Assembly: GCA_020048595.1 (NCBI GenBank)
Contig: JAIFMH010000002.1
Location: 1 to 34,590, forward strand
Direction: 5' to 3'
Source of the DNA: Bacteroidota bacterium
GTDB taxonomy: Bacteria > Bacteroidota > Bacteroidia > Bacteroidales > UBA4417
DNA length: 34,590 bases
A model generated the notes under the pieces. It saw only the letters and a list, made by a program, of their open reading frames with translations, had not been told where the DNA came from and made no database searches. This document shows, in pieces, positions 14,593 to 24,532 of the stretch (position 1 is the first letter of the stretch; the number at the start of each line of letters is the position of its first letter). A program made the position numbers and the translations under genes.

Positions 14593-16695
14593 ATGGATTC
14601 AAGGAAATCGATACTTACGCGTGTATACCTGGTTTATGGCTTTATGTTTGTCATAAGCTTTGCTATTATCGCTAAGATCCTTTATATCCAATTGGTGGAG
14701 GGTGAAATGTGGAAGGCCAAAGCAGAAAAACTCTCTCTGAAATATTTCACCATTCAACCTAACCGGGGCAATATTTACGATGTAAACGGCGAAATGCTGG
14801 CAACCTCCATACCGTTGTTCGAGGTTCGTATGGATGCAGCTTCACCTCTCATTGCTGATTCAACTTTCGAAAAGGATGTTGATTCACTTTCGATATATCT
14901 CGCCAGGTATTTCAAAGATAAATCTGCAAAAGCATACAAATCATTATTGGTTAAAGGGCGAAAAAACAAGAATCGCTACCTGCTGATCAAGCGAAAAGCT
15001 GATTTCGACCAGTTAAAAGCATTAAGGACGTTCCCGATTTTCAGATTAGGAAGAAACAGCGGCGGTTTAATTACCACAGTTCAGAATAAACGGGTGTATC
15101 CATTCGATCATTTAGGGTATCGTACGTTAGGATGGTTCAGAGAAGGCAATTCCAATAATGTGGGTATTGAAAGTGCTTATAACAGCGAGATGCAAGGCAT
15201 GGTTGGGAAAAGATTGTACCAGCGCATTCCTGATGGAAACTGGCGCCCGATGAACAGAGGGAACGAAATTGAGCCCGTGAATGGCGCAGATATTCTCACG
15301 ACAATTGATATTAATATTCAGGATGTTGCCGAGGAAGCCTTACTCCTGCAGCTCGAATTAAATAAAGCTGATCATGGTTGTGCCATTCTGATGGAAGTAA
15401 AAACCGGCGAAATAAGGGCCATTGCCAACCTGGGACTCACAAAACAAGGCACGTACGAAGAACTTTATAACTACGCCATTGGCGAAAGTACTGAACCCGG
15501 ATCGACTTTTAAATTATTCTCGTTACTTGCTGCTTTTGAAGACGGCAAAACCAAGCTGGATGATTTAGTTGATGTTACCGGCGGCATAACAAAATTCGGA
15601 AGACGTACCATGAGGGATTCGCATCTCGGCGGGGGCGTTATGACAGTGCAGGAAGCTTTCGAAAAATCGTCGAATGTTGGTATCTCAAAAATTATCACAA
15701 AAGCATATGCTTCCAACCCTCAGGCATTTGTTGACAGGCTTCATAGTTTTAGCGTAAATAAAAGGCTTGGTATTGAAATTAAAGGAGAAGGAAAGCCTCA
15801 GATTCTTGGAACCAAAGATGGTTTATGGTCAAACTCATCACTACCATGGATGTCGATCGGGTATGAGGTTGCACTAACGCCTTTGCAAATACTAACTTTT
15901 TATAACGCCGTTGCGAACGATGGAGTAATGGTTAAACCCCATTTTGTTAAAGAAGTCCGTAAAGCTGGTCAGCCGGTTACAAGTTTCGGACCACAGGTAA
16001 TAAACCAACGGATTGCTTCAAAAGAAGCAATTGAGATGGCTCAAACCATGCTCGAAGCCGTTGTTGATCATGGAACAGGATCTGTACTGAAAAATCCTAT
16101 CTACAAAGTTGCCGGTAAAACCGGAACGGCACAGGTTGCGCAAAATCGTGGCGGCTATAACAAAACAAATTATAAAGGATCATTTGTAGGTTACTTCCCA
16201 GCTGAAAATCCAAAGTATTCTTGCATAGTGGTTATCAATAACCCAACTGTTGGCGGTTATTACGGAGGAACTATCTCAGCACCGGTATTCCGCGAAATTG
16301 CTGACCGAATTTATGCCACTGATCCCGAAGTGGGAATGAATTGGGTTGATACAACACATTCCATCCGCACTAATCCAATGCAGGCTGGAAATACGAAAGA
16401 TATTCAATACCTGAGCAAATGGCTCGGTTATGCGATGGGTAATCCCAATGCAGGCGAATGGATAACACAGGTTACTGACAGCACAGGAACCAGGTATGCT
16501 TCAGTAGCTTATGCTCCGACAACAATTCCAAGTGTAATCGGAATGGGTGCAAGTGATGCTGTTTACAGGCTCGAAAAACTGGGTGTAAAAGTTCAGATCA
16601 GCGGTGTAGGACTTGTGAATAAACAATCGTTGCCGGCAGGAAGTAAAATAATTCCCGGCACACCGGTACTTCTAAGCCTTGGCTTTAATAATTAA
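14593..16695 (+). CDS. ftsI: Penicillin-binding protein, septal transpeptidase FtsI (PBP3) with PASTA tail
   Basis: 700 residues. One N-terminal membrane helix (about 9-30) precedes a dimerization domain beginning FTIQPNRGNIYDVNG. The transpeptidase motifs are intact: SxxK at Ser304-Lys307 (GSTFK), SSN at 359-361, and KTGTA starting at Lys509. The final 60 residues (IPSVIGMGASDAVYRLEKLGVKVQI) form a single PASTA domain, found in Gram-positive PBPs and Spo-type PBPs and common in Bacteroidota FtsI. The enzyme crosslinks new peptidoglycan at the division site with FtsW, encoded four genes downstream. It starts 21 nt after ftsL. Confidence 0.95.
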   Translation: MDSRKSILTRVYLVYGFMFVISFAIIAKILYIQLVEGEMWKAKAEKLSLKYFTIQPNRGNIYDVNGEMLATSIPLFEVRMDAASPLIADSTFEKDVDSLSIYLARYFKDKSAKAYKSLLVKGRKNKNRYLLIKRKADFDQLKALRTFPIFRLGRNSGGLITTVQNKRVYPFDHLGYRTLGWFREGNSNNVGIESAYNSEMQGMVGKRLYQRIPDGNWRPMNRGNEIEPVNGADILTTIDINIQDVAEEALLLQLELNKADHGCAILMEVKTGEIRAIANLGLTKQGTYEELYNYAIGESTEPGSTFKLFSLLAAFEDGKTKLDDLVDVTGGITKFGRRTMRDSHLGGGVMTVQEAFEKSSNVGISKIITKAYASNPQAFVDRLHSFSVNKRLGIEIKGEGKPQILGTKDGLWSNSSLPWMSIGYEVALTPLQILTFYNAVANDGVMVKPHFVKEVRKAGQPVTSFGPQVINQRIASKEAIEMAQTMLEAVVDHGTGSVLKNPIYKVAGKTGTAQVAQNRGGYNKTNYKGSFVGYFPAENPKYSCIVVINNPTVGGYYGGTISAPVFREIADRIYATDPEVGMNWVDTTHSIRTNPMQAGNTKDIQYLSKWLGYAMGNPNAGEWITQVTDSTGTRYASVAYAPTTIPSVIGMGASDAVYRLEKLGVKVQISGVGLVNKQSLPAGSKIIPGTPVLLSLGFNN

Positions 16696-16728
16696 TACAA
16701 AAAACGAATAACGACAATATCGACCAAT

Positions 16729-18180
16729 ATGAAAGCCCTGTCCGAAATACTCCGCGACGTTAATGTCAAGCAAATTACAGGTGCTGCTGATACAATGATC
16801 AGTGGTATTACCTATGATTCGCGCGAAGTGAAAGCCGGCAGTATGTTTTTTGCCGTAAAAGGAACCAGGGTTGATTGTCACAGTTATATTGCACAAGTAA
16901 TTGAAAAAGGAGCTATTGCAATCGTTTGCGAAAACCTGCCAGAAAACATAAGTGGAGGAGTAACCTATATTCAGGTTGATGACAGCAGTTACAGTTCAGG
17001 CACAATAGCATCCAACTGGTTTGGCAATCCTTCGCGAAAGCTTAAGTTGGTAGGAATAACCGGCACAAATGGCAAAACAACTACTGTAACCTTACTATTT
17101 AACCTTTTCAGGGAACTGGGATATCATACAGGACTACTTTCCACCATTCTGAACAGGATTGACGAAGAGATTATTCCTTCCACCCATACAACACCGGATG
17201 CTATACAGCTCAACTTCCTGTTAGACCATATGGTTAAGCAGGGATGCAGCTATTGCTTTATGGAAGTAAGTTCACATGCTATTGTTCAGAACCGAATTGC
17301 AGGATTGACTTTTACCGGCGGAATTTTCTCCAATATTACGCACGATCATCTTGATTTTCATAAAACTTTTGACGAATACCTGAAAGCGAAGAAACGATTC
17401 TTCGATGAATTGCCATCCACCGCATTTGCACTTACCAATATTGACGACCGCAATGGTTTGGTAATGCTACAAAATTCAAAAGCGACCAAACATACATACA
17501 GTTTTCAGAAAATGGCTGACTTCAAAGGCCGGATTATTGAAGCTCCGCTCGATGGCTTGCATCTTGACCTGGATGGCAACGAAATATGGTGCCGCCTGGT
17601 TGGTAAGTTTAATGGATACAACCTGATGGCGGTGTATGCTGCAGGTGTTTTGCTGGAGCAGGATCCGCTGGAAGTGCTTACAATACTTAGCAATTCAGAG
17701 AGCGTTGAAGGCCGGTTCGATTATATCAAATCCCCTCAGGGTATTATCGGGATAGTTGATTACGCCCACACTCCTGATGCATTACAGAATGTGCTTGAAA
17801 CCATAAACCAATTACGTACCGGCAACGAAATGCTGATCACGGTGGTTGGCTGCGGTGGCGACAGAGATAAAACCAAGCGGCCGGTGATGGCTAAAATTGC
17901 AGCTCGGCTGAGTGACAGGGTGATTCTTACATCCGATAATCCGCGCAGTGAAGTCCCTGAACAGATTATTGCAGAAATGCTTGCCGGTGTTGAGAAAGAG
18001 TTTGCCCGGAATGTGCAGAATATTACAGACAGGCACGATGCCATACGAATAGCATGTGCCATGTCGCGCGATAATGATGTAATACTTGTAGCAGGAAAAG
18101 GGCACGAAAAATACCAGGATATTAAAGGGATTAAACATCCCTTCAATGATAAAGAAATTTTAAAAAAATACTTACTCTAG
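16729..18180 (+). CDS. murE: UDP-MurNAc-L-Ala-D-Glu:meso-diaminopimelate ligase MurE
   Basis: 483 residues. The N-terminal uridine-binding domain has SGITYDSREVKAGSMFFAV; the ATP loop TGTNGKTT is at 111-118; the C-terminal domain has YAHTPDAL and DNPRSEVP beginning at Asp403. DNPR is the motif that selects meso-diaminopimelate rather than lysine, so the organism should have A1-gamma-type, mDAP-crosslinked peptidoglycan. The enzyme adds the third residue of the stem peptide in the cytoplasm. It lies 33 nt after ftsI in the dcw operon; murF, for the next step, is not in the window. Confidence 0.96.
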   Translation: MKALSEILRDVNVKQITGAADTMISGITYDSREVKAGSMFFAVKGTRVDCHSYIAQVIEKGAIAIVCENLPENISGGVTYIQVDDSSYSSGTIASNWFGNPSRKLKLVGITGTNGKTTTVTLLFNLFRELGYHTGLLSTILNRIDEEIIPSTHTTPDAIQLNFLLDHMVKQGCSYCFMEVSSHAIVQNRIAGLTFTGGIFSNITHDHLDFHKTFDEYLKAKKRFFDELPSTAFALTNIDDRNGLVMLQNSKATKHTYSFQKMADFKGRIIEAPLDGLHLDLDGNEIWCRLVGKFNGYNLMAVYAAGVLLEQDPLEVLTILSNSESVEGRFDYIKSPQGIIGIVDYAHTPDALQNVLETINQLRTGNEMLITVVGCGGDRDKTKRPVMAKIAARLSDRVILTSDNPRSEVPEQIIAEMLAGVEKEFARNVQNITDRHDAIRIACAMSRDNDVILVAGKGHEKYQDIKGIKHPFNDKEILKKYLL

Positions 18181-18219
18181 ACTAACTAACAATAAGTTCT
18201 AACTGAAAAACAAAGCCAG

Positions 18220-19476
18220 ATGCTGTATTATCTTTTCACTTTTCTTGATAAAGCGTACAATGTACCAGGAGCCGGAATGTTCCAATTCATTTCGTTCCGT
18301 GCTGCAATGGCCACGATATTTTCATTATTCATTTCCTTAATATACGGTAAACGGATCATCAATTACCTGCGTGCGAAACAAATCGGTGAAACCGTGCGCG
18401 AACTTGGTTTGGATGGACAAATGGCTAAAACAGGAACCCCAACCATGGGAGGAGTTATAATTCTCGGAGCTCTTCTTATTCCTACATTACTATTTGCAAA
18501 AATTTTAAACATATACATATTGCTAATGCTCTTTGTAACTGTCTGGCTTGGCCTGATCGGTTTTCTGGATGACTACATCAAGGTTTTTAGAAAAAACAAA
18601 GAAGGACTTGCCGGCAAGTTTAAGATCATTGGACAGGTTGTAGCAGGTTTGGTTGTTGGTTCAGTATTGTATTTCAATGAAGGCATTGTAATCCGCGAGC
18701 GAGTTCCGGAAAAAAGAACAGAGGTAAGAACAAGCACTCTTACTGCCTTCGAACAGGTGAAAGATCATAATAAAAAATTCAAATCTACCCCGGAGAAGTC
18801 CACCAAAACAACTATCCCCTTCTTTAAAAACAATGAATTCGACTATGCCGTTCTGCTAAAATGGGTAGGTGATGACTATAGAAAATATGCCTGGCTGATT
18901 TTCATCCCAATGGTGATTTTTGTGATAACAGCTATCTCCAATGGTGCCAATCTTACGGATGGAATGGATGGGCTGGCGACAGGAACTTCTGCGGTTATTG
19001 CCGGAACGCTCGGTTTACTAGCGTGGGTCAGCGGCAACATCGTTTTTGCTGATTATCTCAACATTATGTATATCCCGAATACCGGCGAACTGGTGGTGTT
19101 CATATTTGCACTTGTCGGAGCATGTGTGGGTTTTCTGTGGTACAATTCATTTCCAGCCCAGATCTTTATGGGTGATACCGGAAGTCTGGCTTTAGGCGGT
19201 ATTATAGCTGCACTGGCTATTATGATCCGTAAGGAATTGCTTATCCCTATACTTTGTGGAATTTTTATTGCCGAAAACCTGTCAGTTGTCATTCAGGTAG
19301 CATACTTCAAATACACAAGAAAAAGGACCGGCGAAGGGAAAAGAGTATTTCTGATGGCGCCATTACATCATCATTATCAAAAGAAAGGGTATCCGGAACC
19401 AAAGATCGTAATGAGGTTCCTGATTATCGGTATAGCGCTGGCGTTAGCATCCATAATCACACTAAAGATCAGGTAA
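18220..19476 (+). CDS. mraY: Phospho-MurNAc-pentapeptide transferase MraY
   Basis: 418 residues with about ten membrane helices. It makes lipid I by moving phospho-MurNAc-pentapeptide to undecaprenyl phosphate. Visible family motifs are TPTMGG, the aspartate pair in [36 protein letters not shown], and the HHHYQKKG histidine motif near the C-terminus. Compared with the 360-residue E. coli enzyme it has an insertion of about 50 hydrophilic residues after the VLYFNEG segment ([16 protein letters not shown]... to KNNEFDY), which I recall as usual in Bacteroidota. It follows murE by 39 nt and precedes murD by 16 nt. Confidence 0.96.
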   Translation: MLYYLFTFLDKAYNVPGAGMFQFISFRAAMATIFSLFISLIYGKRIINYLRAKQIGETVRELGLDGQMAKTGTPTMGGVIILGALLIPTLLFAKILNIYILLMLFVTVWLGLIGFLDDYIKVFRKNKEGLAGKFKIIGQVVAGLVVGSVLYFNEGIVIRERVPEKRTEVRTSTLTAFEQVKDHNKKFKSTPEKSTKTTIPFFKNNEFDYAVLLKWVGDDYRKYAWLIFIPMVIFVITAISNGANLTDGMDGLATGTSAVIAGTLGLLAWVSGNIVFADYLNIMYIPNTGELVVFIFALVGACVGFLWYNSFPAQIFMGDTGSLALGGIIAALAIMIRKELLIPILCGIFIAENLSVVIQVAYFKYTRKRTGEGKRVFLMAPLHHHYQKKGYPEPKIVMRFLIIGIALALASIITLKIR

Positions 19477-19492
19477 AGGAAAGCTTTGAATA

Positions 19493-20833
19493 ATGATTAA
19501 GAAAATAGCCATACTCGGAGCAGGCGAAAGCGGAACAGGAGCAGCGGTGCTGGCTAAGAAACAAGGATTCAGGGTTTGGCTATCCGATTCCGGAAAAATT
19601 AAAGAAAAATACAAAAACGTTCTTTCACATTATGAAATAGCATTCGAGGAGGGCAGGCATACAGAGGATGAAATTCTTGATGCAGATGAAGTGATCATCA
19701 GTCCGGGAATACCATTAACGGCGCCTTTAGTACTGAAAATCAAGGCTAAGCAAATACCAGTAATTTCTGAGATAGAATTTGCCACAAGATTTACAAAAGC
19801 AAAGAAAATTTGCATTACAGGATCAAATGGAAAAACAACTACCACGCTCCTCATCCATCATATCCTTAAAAATGCAGGCTTTAATGTTGGACTGGCCGGG
19901 AATGTAGGCGAGAGTTTCGCCATGCAGGTCGCCATCAAAGAATATGATTGGTATGTGTTGGAAATCAGTTCATTTCAGCTCGACAGCATGTTTGAATTTA
20001 AAGCTGACATTGCCATTTTAACCAATATCACACCCGATCACATGGATCGGTACGATTACAAATTTGAAAACTACATCAACTCGAAATTCAGAATTACTCA
20101 GAATCAAACCATTGAAGATGCCTTTATCTATTGCCTAGATGACGAAGTAAGTGCTGCCGAAGTAGGCAGACGTAATCTGAAAGCACAGATTTACACAACT
20201 ACCTGTCAACCGGGAAACACCTCAGCGAATGCCTATTGTTTTGAAAATAAAATCCAAATAACCACAAATACTAACTTTTTTACCATGACATTGGAAGAAC
20301 TCGCCTTACAAGGCAAACACAATGTGTACAATTCGATGGCTGCTTCAATAGCCTCAAAACTGGTTGATATCCGCAGTGAAAGTATCCGCCAGTCGCTGAG
20401 TGCTTTTGAAAATGTACCGCACCGTCTCGAATTTGTGGCACGTATCCATGGCATTGACTTTATCAATGATTCCAAGGCTACCAATGTTAACAGCGCCTGG
20501 TACGCGCTCGAAACCGCCGACTCACCACTGATATGGATTGCAGGCGGGATTGATAAAGGAAATGATTACTCAAAACTTGAAGAATTAGTATCTCAAAAAG
20601 TTAAAGCCATTATCTGCCTTGGAGTCGACAATGCAAAAATCATCGAGACATTTGGTTCCAGGGTTGACGCTATTTATGAAACTAACTCAGCTGAACAAGC
20701 CGTATTAACAGCTTATACCATTGGCAAAAAAGGAGATACTGTTCTATTATCCCCAGCTTGTGCCAGTTTCGATTTGTTTGAAAGCTATGAAGAACGTGGT
20801 AATAAATTTAAACAGGCTGTTAAAAATTTATAA
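19493..20833 (+). CDS. murD: UDP-MurNAc-L-alanine:D-glutamate ligase MurD
   Basis: 446 residues. The N-terminal Rossmann domain begins IAILGAGESGTGAAVLAKKQG; the ATP loop GSNGKTTT is at 110-117; the central domain has ISSFQLD and TNITPDHMDRY; the C-terminal domain has NDSKATN and LLSPACASFD, all classical MurD signatures. It adds D-glutamate to UDP-MurNAc-L-Ala in the cytoplasm. It sits between mraY (16 nt) and ftsW (29 nt). Confidence 0.96.
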   Translation: MIKKIAILGAGESGTGAAVLAKKQGFRVWLSDSGKIKEKYKNVLSHYEIAFEEGRHTEDEILDADEVIISPGIPLTAPLVLKIKAKQIPVISEIEFATRFTKAKKICITGSNGKTTTTLLIHHILKNAGFNVGLAGNVGESFAMQVAIKEYDWYVLEISSFQLDSMFEFKADIAILTNITPDHMDRYDYKFENYINSKFRITQNQTIEDAFIYCLDDEVSAAEVGRRNLKAQIYTTTCQPGNTSANAYCFENKIQITTNTNFFTMTLEELALQGKHNVYNSMAASIASKLVDIRSESIRQSLSAFENVPHRLEFVARIHGIDFINDSKATNVNSAWYALETADSPLIWIAGGIDKGNDYSKLEELVSQKVKAIICLGVDNAKIIETFGSRVDAIYETNSAEQAVLTAYTIGKKGDTVLLSPACASFDLFESYEERGNKFKQAVKNL

Positions 20834-20862
20834 CAAAAATAAAATTTCATCCAGACTTAAAA

Positions 20863-22038
20863 ATGATTCAGATAATTCCGAAAGTACGTGGGGATAAAGT
20901 AATATGGGGAGTTGTAATTATACTCTCGGTATTTTCTGTTCTGGCTGTATACAGTTCAACCACAACGCTTGCTTACCGTTTCAAACAGGGAAACACTGAG
21001 TTTTACCTGCTGAAACATATAGGCATTCTCATTTTTGGATTTATCCTGATGTATGCGGCACACAAGATCAAATATGTGTACTATTCCAGAATATCGATGC
21101 TGGCGGTATTAATTGCAGCCCCGCTCCTGCTTTATACACTTGTTTTTGGGGAAGTTCGTAACGAAGCAGCCCGTTGGACTACTTTGCCGGGCGTGAACAT
21201 TATGTTTCAGCCGTCGGATCTTGCGAAACTAGCGCTCATAATGTTTGTTGCCAGTATGCTGGCCAAGAAACAGGACAATATAAAAGACTTCAAAAGTGCG
21301 TTTATCCCCATTTTACTGCCGATTTTAGTTATCTGCGGACTTATACTGCCGGCTAACCTTTCAACAGCAGCCATACTTTTTGTAACCTGTATTGTGTTGA
21401 TGTTTATCGGCGGAGTGAAATTCAGGTACTTGCTTACACTGGCAGCATTGGGAATTACAGCCCTGGCACTTTTGGTTACATTCCTGATGGTTTCGCCAAA
21501 ATCAAGCGGCCGTTTGGGAACCTGGCAGAATCGTATTGAAAATTTTGGCGGTAAAGGCGATAGCGATGAAACCTTCCAGGTTGACCAGGCAAAAATTGCG
21601 ATAGCCAACGGAGGAATAATTGGGAAATTACCAGGTAACAGCATGCAGAAGAATTTTCTTCCAAATCCTTTCAACGATTTTATTTTCGCCATTATCATTG
21701 AAGAATATGGAGCTATCGGGGCAATTACGATCCTCCTCATGTACCTTATCCTGCTTTACCGGGGTATTCGTATTGCTATTAAAGCACCCGGCAATTTCGG
21801 GGCCCTGCTGGCAATTGGTGTTACAATAAGCCTCGTTTTTCAGGCTTTTGCAAATATGGCAGTTGCCGTAAATCTAGTGCCTGTCACAGGCCAGCCGTTA
21901 CCGCTGGTAAGCATGGGAGGAACAAGCATCTGGTTCACCAGTATAGCAATCGGAATAATACTAAGTGTAAGTAAAGAAATGGATGAAGTTGAAGATATAA
22001 AAGAAGAAACACCTGAATTGGAAAATGCAGCAGTTTAA
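20863..22038 (+). CDS. ftsW: Septal peptidoglycan glycosyltransferase FtsW
   Basis: 391 residues with about ten membrane helices, SEDS family. Recognisable parts are AVYSSTT after the first helix, a large extracytoplasmic loop (KSSGRLGTWQNRIENFGGKGDSDETFQVDQAKIAIANGG), NDFIFAIIIEEYGAIG, and the C-terminal LVSMGGTSIWFTSIAIGIILSVSK. FtsW polymerises lipid II at the septum together with FtsI. A short acidic cytoplasmic tail (MDEVEDIKEETPELENAAV) follows the last helix. The gene overlaps murG by 14 nt, which suggests coupled translation of the two. Confidence 0.95.
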   Translation: MIQIIPKVRGDKVIWGVVIILSVFSVLAVYSSTTTLAYRFKQGNTEFYLLKHIGILIFGFILMYAAHKIKYVYYSRISMLAVLIAAPLLLYTLVFGEVRNEAARWTTLPGVNIMFQPSDLAKLALIMFVASMLAKKQDNIKDFKSAFIPILLPILVICGLILPANLSTAAILFVTCIVLMFIGGVKFRYLLTLAALGITALALLVTFLMVSPKSSGRLGTWQNRIENFGGKGDSDETFQVDQAKIAIANGGIIGKLPGNSMQKNFLPNPFNDFIFAIIIEEYGAIGAITILLMYLILLYRGIRIAIKAPGNFGALLAIGVTISLVFQAFANMAVAVNLVPVTGQPLPLVSMGGTSIWFTSIAIGIILSVSKEMDEVEDIKEETPELENAAV

Positions 22039-23146
22039 AAACATAAGGATAATCCTCAGTGGTGGTGGCACAGGCGGGCATATATTCCCGGCAGTAGCCA
22101 TTGCTAACGCTGTTAAAGAGGCATCACCTGATGCTGAAATTATGTTTGTTGGTGCCAAAGGCCGGATGGAAATGGAAAAGGTGCCGGCAGCCGGATATCC
22201 TATTGAAGGTTTGTGGATCAGTGGATTACAACGCAGACTTACTTTTGATAATCTCATGTTCCCTTTTAAAGTGACTTCCAGCTTATTCAAAGCCAGAAAA
22301 ATCATCAAATCGTTTAAACCTGATGTGGTGATTGGTACCGGTGGCTATGCATCAGGACCCACGCTGAAGATAGCTTCGTGGTTAGGTATTCCAACCCTGA
22401 TACAGGAACAAAATTCGTTTCCCGGAATTACAAATAAAATGCTTGCATCAAAAGCCGACAGAATATGTGTGGCTTATGAGGGTATGGAGAAATTCTTTCC
22501 CGCTTCGAAAATAAAAATTACTGGAAATCCGGTGAGGCATGACATTGAGTTTAACAACAACTCCCGCTATGAAGCCTTAAAAGGTTTTGGTCTTAGTCCT
22601 GATAAATTAACATTGCTTGTGGTTGGTGGAAGCCTGGGCGCTAGAACAATAAACCATAGTATTCATGCCGGATTAAGAGTGCTGGCTGAAAACAATATTC
22701 AACTGATCTGGCAAACGGGAAAGCTTTATGGCATACAGGCAGCTAAGGCTGTTAATGAATTTCAACTGGATGGAATTATTACCATGCCATTTATCAAACA
22801 GATGGATATGGCATATTCTGCAGCCGACATTGTTGTTTCAAGAGCAGGAGCTATTGCTATTTCGGAATTGTGTCTCACCGGAAAACCTTCAATACTTGTA
22901 CCATCGCCAAATGTTGCCGAAGACCATCAAACCAAAAATGCGCTGGCACTAGCTTCAAAAAATGCTGCTATTCTTGTTAAGGATTCTGAAGCGGCAGCCA
23001 GTTTGATCAGTACAATAACTTCTCTGGCAGCAAATATTACACAACAGAAAACCCTGAGCGAAAATATCAGTGCAATGGCAATCAGAAACTCGGCACACCA
23101 GATAGCAGAACTCGTATTTGAACTTGCATTAAAAATAAAAAAATAA
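22025..23146 (+). CDS. murG: UDP-GlcNAc:lipid I N-acetylglucosaminyltransferase MurG
   Basis: 373 residues, GT-B fold. The N-terminal GGGTGGH loop lies at 13-19, followed by PAVAIANA; GTGGYASGP and QEQNSFPGITNKML mark the acceptor side; the donor domain has VVGGSLGARTIN, SRAGAIAISEL and PSPNVAEDHQTKNA. The enzyme converts lipid I to lipid II on the inner membrane face. Its ATG lies inside the last codons of ftsW (14-nt overlap), and murC follows after 11 nt. Confidence 0.96.
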   Translation: MQQFKNIRIILSGGGTGGHIFPAVAIANAVKEASPDAEIMFVGAKGRMEMEKVPAAGYPIEGLWISGLQRRLTFDNLMFPFKVTSSLFKARKIIKSFKPDVVIGTGGYASGPTLKIASWLGIPTLIQEQNSFPGITNKMLASKADRICVAYEGMEKFFPASKIKITGNPVRHDIEFNNNSRYEALKGFGLSPDKLTLLVVGGSLGARTINHSIHAGLRVLAENNIQLIWQTGKLYGIQAAKAVNEFQLDGIITMPFIKQMDMAYSAADIVVSRAGAIAISELCLTGKPSILVPSPNVAEDHQTKNALALASKNAAILVKDSEAAASLISTITSLAANITQQKTLSENISAMAIRNSAHQIAELVFELALKIKK

Positions 23147-23157
23147 AAAGCATTTAC

Positions 23158-24531
23158 ATGTCGTTGAGAATTAAGGAACATATCATTTATTTCCTCGGGA
23201 TCGGAGGCATCGGCATGAGTGCTCTGGCGCGGTATTTTTTAGCTAAGGGGTACCAGGTTCATGGATATGACCGTACTTCGACTGACCTGACCGCAAACCT
23301 TGAAAACGAAGGCATGATAATTCATTTTCACGAAGCTGTTGAACTAATACCTGCTGAAACCGGGCTGGTAATTTACACGCCAGCTATTCCGGCAACAAAT
23401 GCAGAATTACAATACCTTAAGAAAAGTGGTGTGCGAATGATGAAAAGAGCCGAGGTACTTGGCATGCTTTCATCAGAATACCAAACTATTGCTTGTGCCG
23501 GAACCCATGGAAAAACAACCACATCTTCAATGGTTTCATATCTGATGGAACAATCCCATGTAGGTTGTCAGGCTTTCCTTGGAGGCATTTCCAGGAATTT
23601 CGGCAGCAACCTTATGATTTCGGAAACATCTCCTTTTATGGTTGTTGAAGCTGATGAATATGACAGATCATTCCTTCACCTCTATCCAACAATTGCGATA
23701 ATCACCAGTATCGATTCCGATCATCTTGATATTTATACCAACCTGGCTTCTGTTCATGAAGCATTCAGCAGTTTCACAGGGAATATTGTTTCGCAAGGCT
23801 CGTTAATTATCAAGAAAGGTCTCGACCTGCCTTTGCAACTGGCTGTTGATTGCAAAGTGCTTAAATATGCTGTGAATGAGGAAGCTGATTTTTACGCCTC
23901 CAACCTCAGCCTTGAGAATAATCTGTACCATTTTGATTTCAACTATCCTAACGGAAAAATCAATAACCTGGTACTTGGTATCCCGGGGTTATACAATGTT
24001 GAAAATGCCGTTGCGGCATTAGCTGCAGCTATTCTTGCCGGTGTTACTCCTGAAGAACTCAGCCAGGGGCTTGCAACTTTTAAAGGAGTGAAACGCCGTT
24101 TCGATATCCGATTGAATGAGGATAATATAGTTTATATCGATGATTATGCGCATCATCCTGAAGAGATTAAGGCTTGCATAAGTTCTGCGAGAGCGATGTT
24201 CCCTGATCGTAAGCTCACCGGTATTTTCCAGCCGCATTTGTTCTCCCGTACCCGTGACTTTGCCGCCGGTTTTGCTGAAAGTTTGTCAATGTTAGACGAA
24301 GTGCTTTTATTGCCTATTTATCCGGCACGCGAACTTCCTATTCCGGGGATTGATTCACCGATGCTTCTTTCATTGATGAATCATGACAATAAACATCTGA
24401 TCGAAAAGGGAGATATCCCAGCATATTTTTCAGGGAAACATACCGAAGTAATAATAACCATGGGAGCTGGAGATATTGATACCCTGGTTGAGCCGATTGA
24501 AAACTTTTTCAGTGCAAATAAAAAGATATAG
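23158..24531 (+). CDS. murC: UDP-MurNAc:L-alanine ligase MurC
   Basis: 457 residues. The N-terminal FLGIGGIGMSALARYF loop (12-27) binds UDP-MurNAc, the ATP loop GTHGKTTTS is at 115-123, and VVEADEYDRSFLHL plus DDYAHHPEEI are family signatures. It adds the first stem-peptide residue, L-alanine. It is separated by a single base from ftsQ. Its last 56 nt overlap an alternative upstream start of the ftsQ frame, which I reject. Confidence 0.96.
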   Translation: MSLRIKEHIIYFLGIGGIGMSALARYFLAKGYQVHGYDRTSTDLTANLENEGMIIHFHEAVELIPAETGLVIYTPAIPATNAELQYLKKSGVRMMKRAEVLGMLSSEYQTIACAGTHGKTTTSSMVSYLMEQSHVGCQAFLGGISRNFGSNLMISETSPFMVVEADEYDRSFLHLYPTIAIITSIDSDHLDIYTNLASVHEAFSSFTGNIVSQGSLIIKKGLDLPLQLAVDCKVLKYAVNEEADFYASNLSLENNLYHFDFNYPNGKINNLVLGIPGLYNVENAVAALAAAILAGVTPEELSQGLATFKGVKRRFDIRLNEDNIVYIDDYAHHPEEIKACISSARAMFPDRKLTGIFQPHLFSRTRDFAAGFAESLSMLDEVLLLPIYPARELPIPGIDSPMLLSLMNHDNKHLIEKGDIPAYFSGKHTEVIITMGAGDIDTLVEPIENFFSANKKI

Positions 24532-24532
24532 T

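Noticed and set aside
24476-24532. Upstream start for ftsQ
   Set aside because: It would overlap murC by 56 nt; ATG 24533 is one base after the murC stop and begins a proper membrane anchor.
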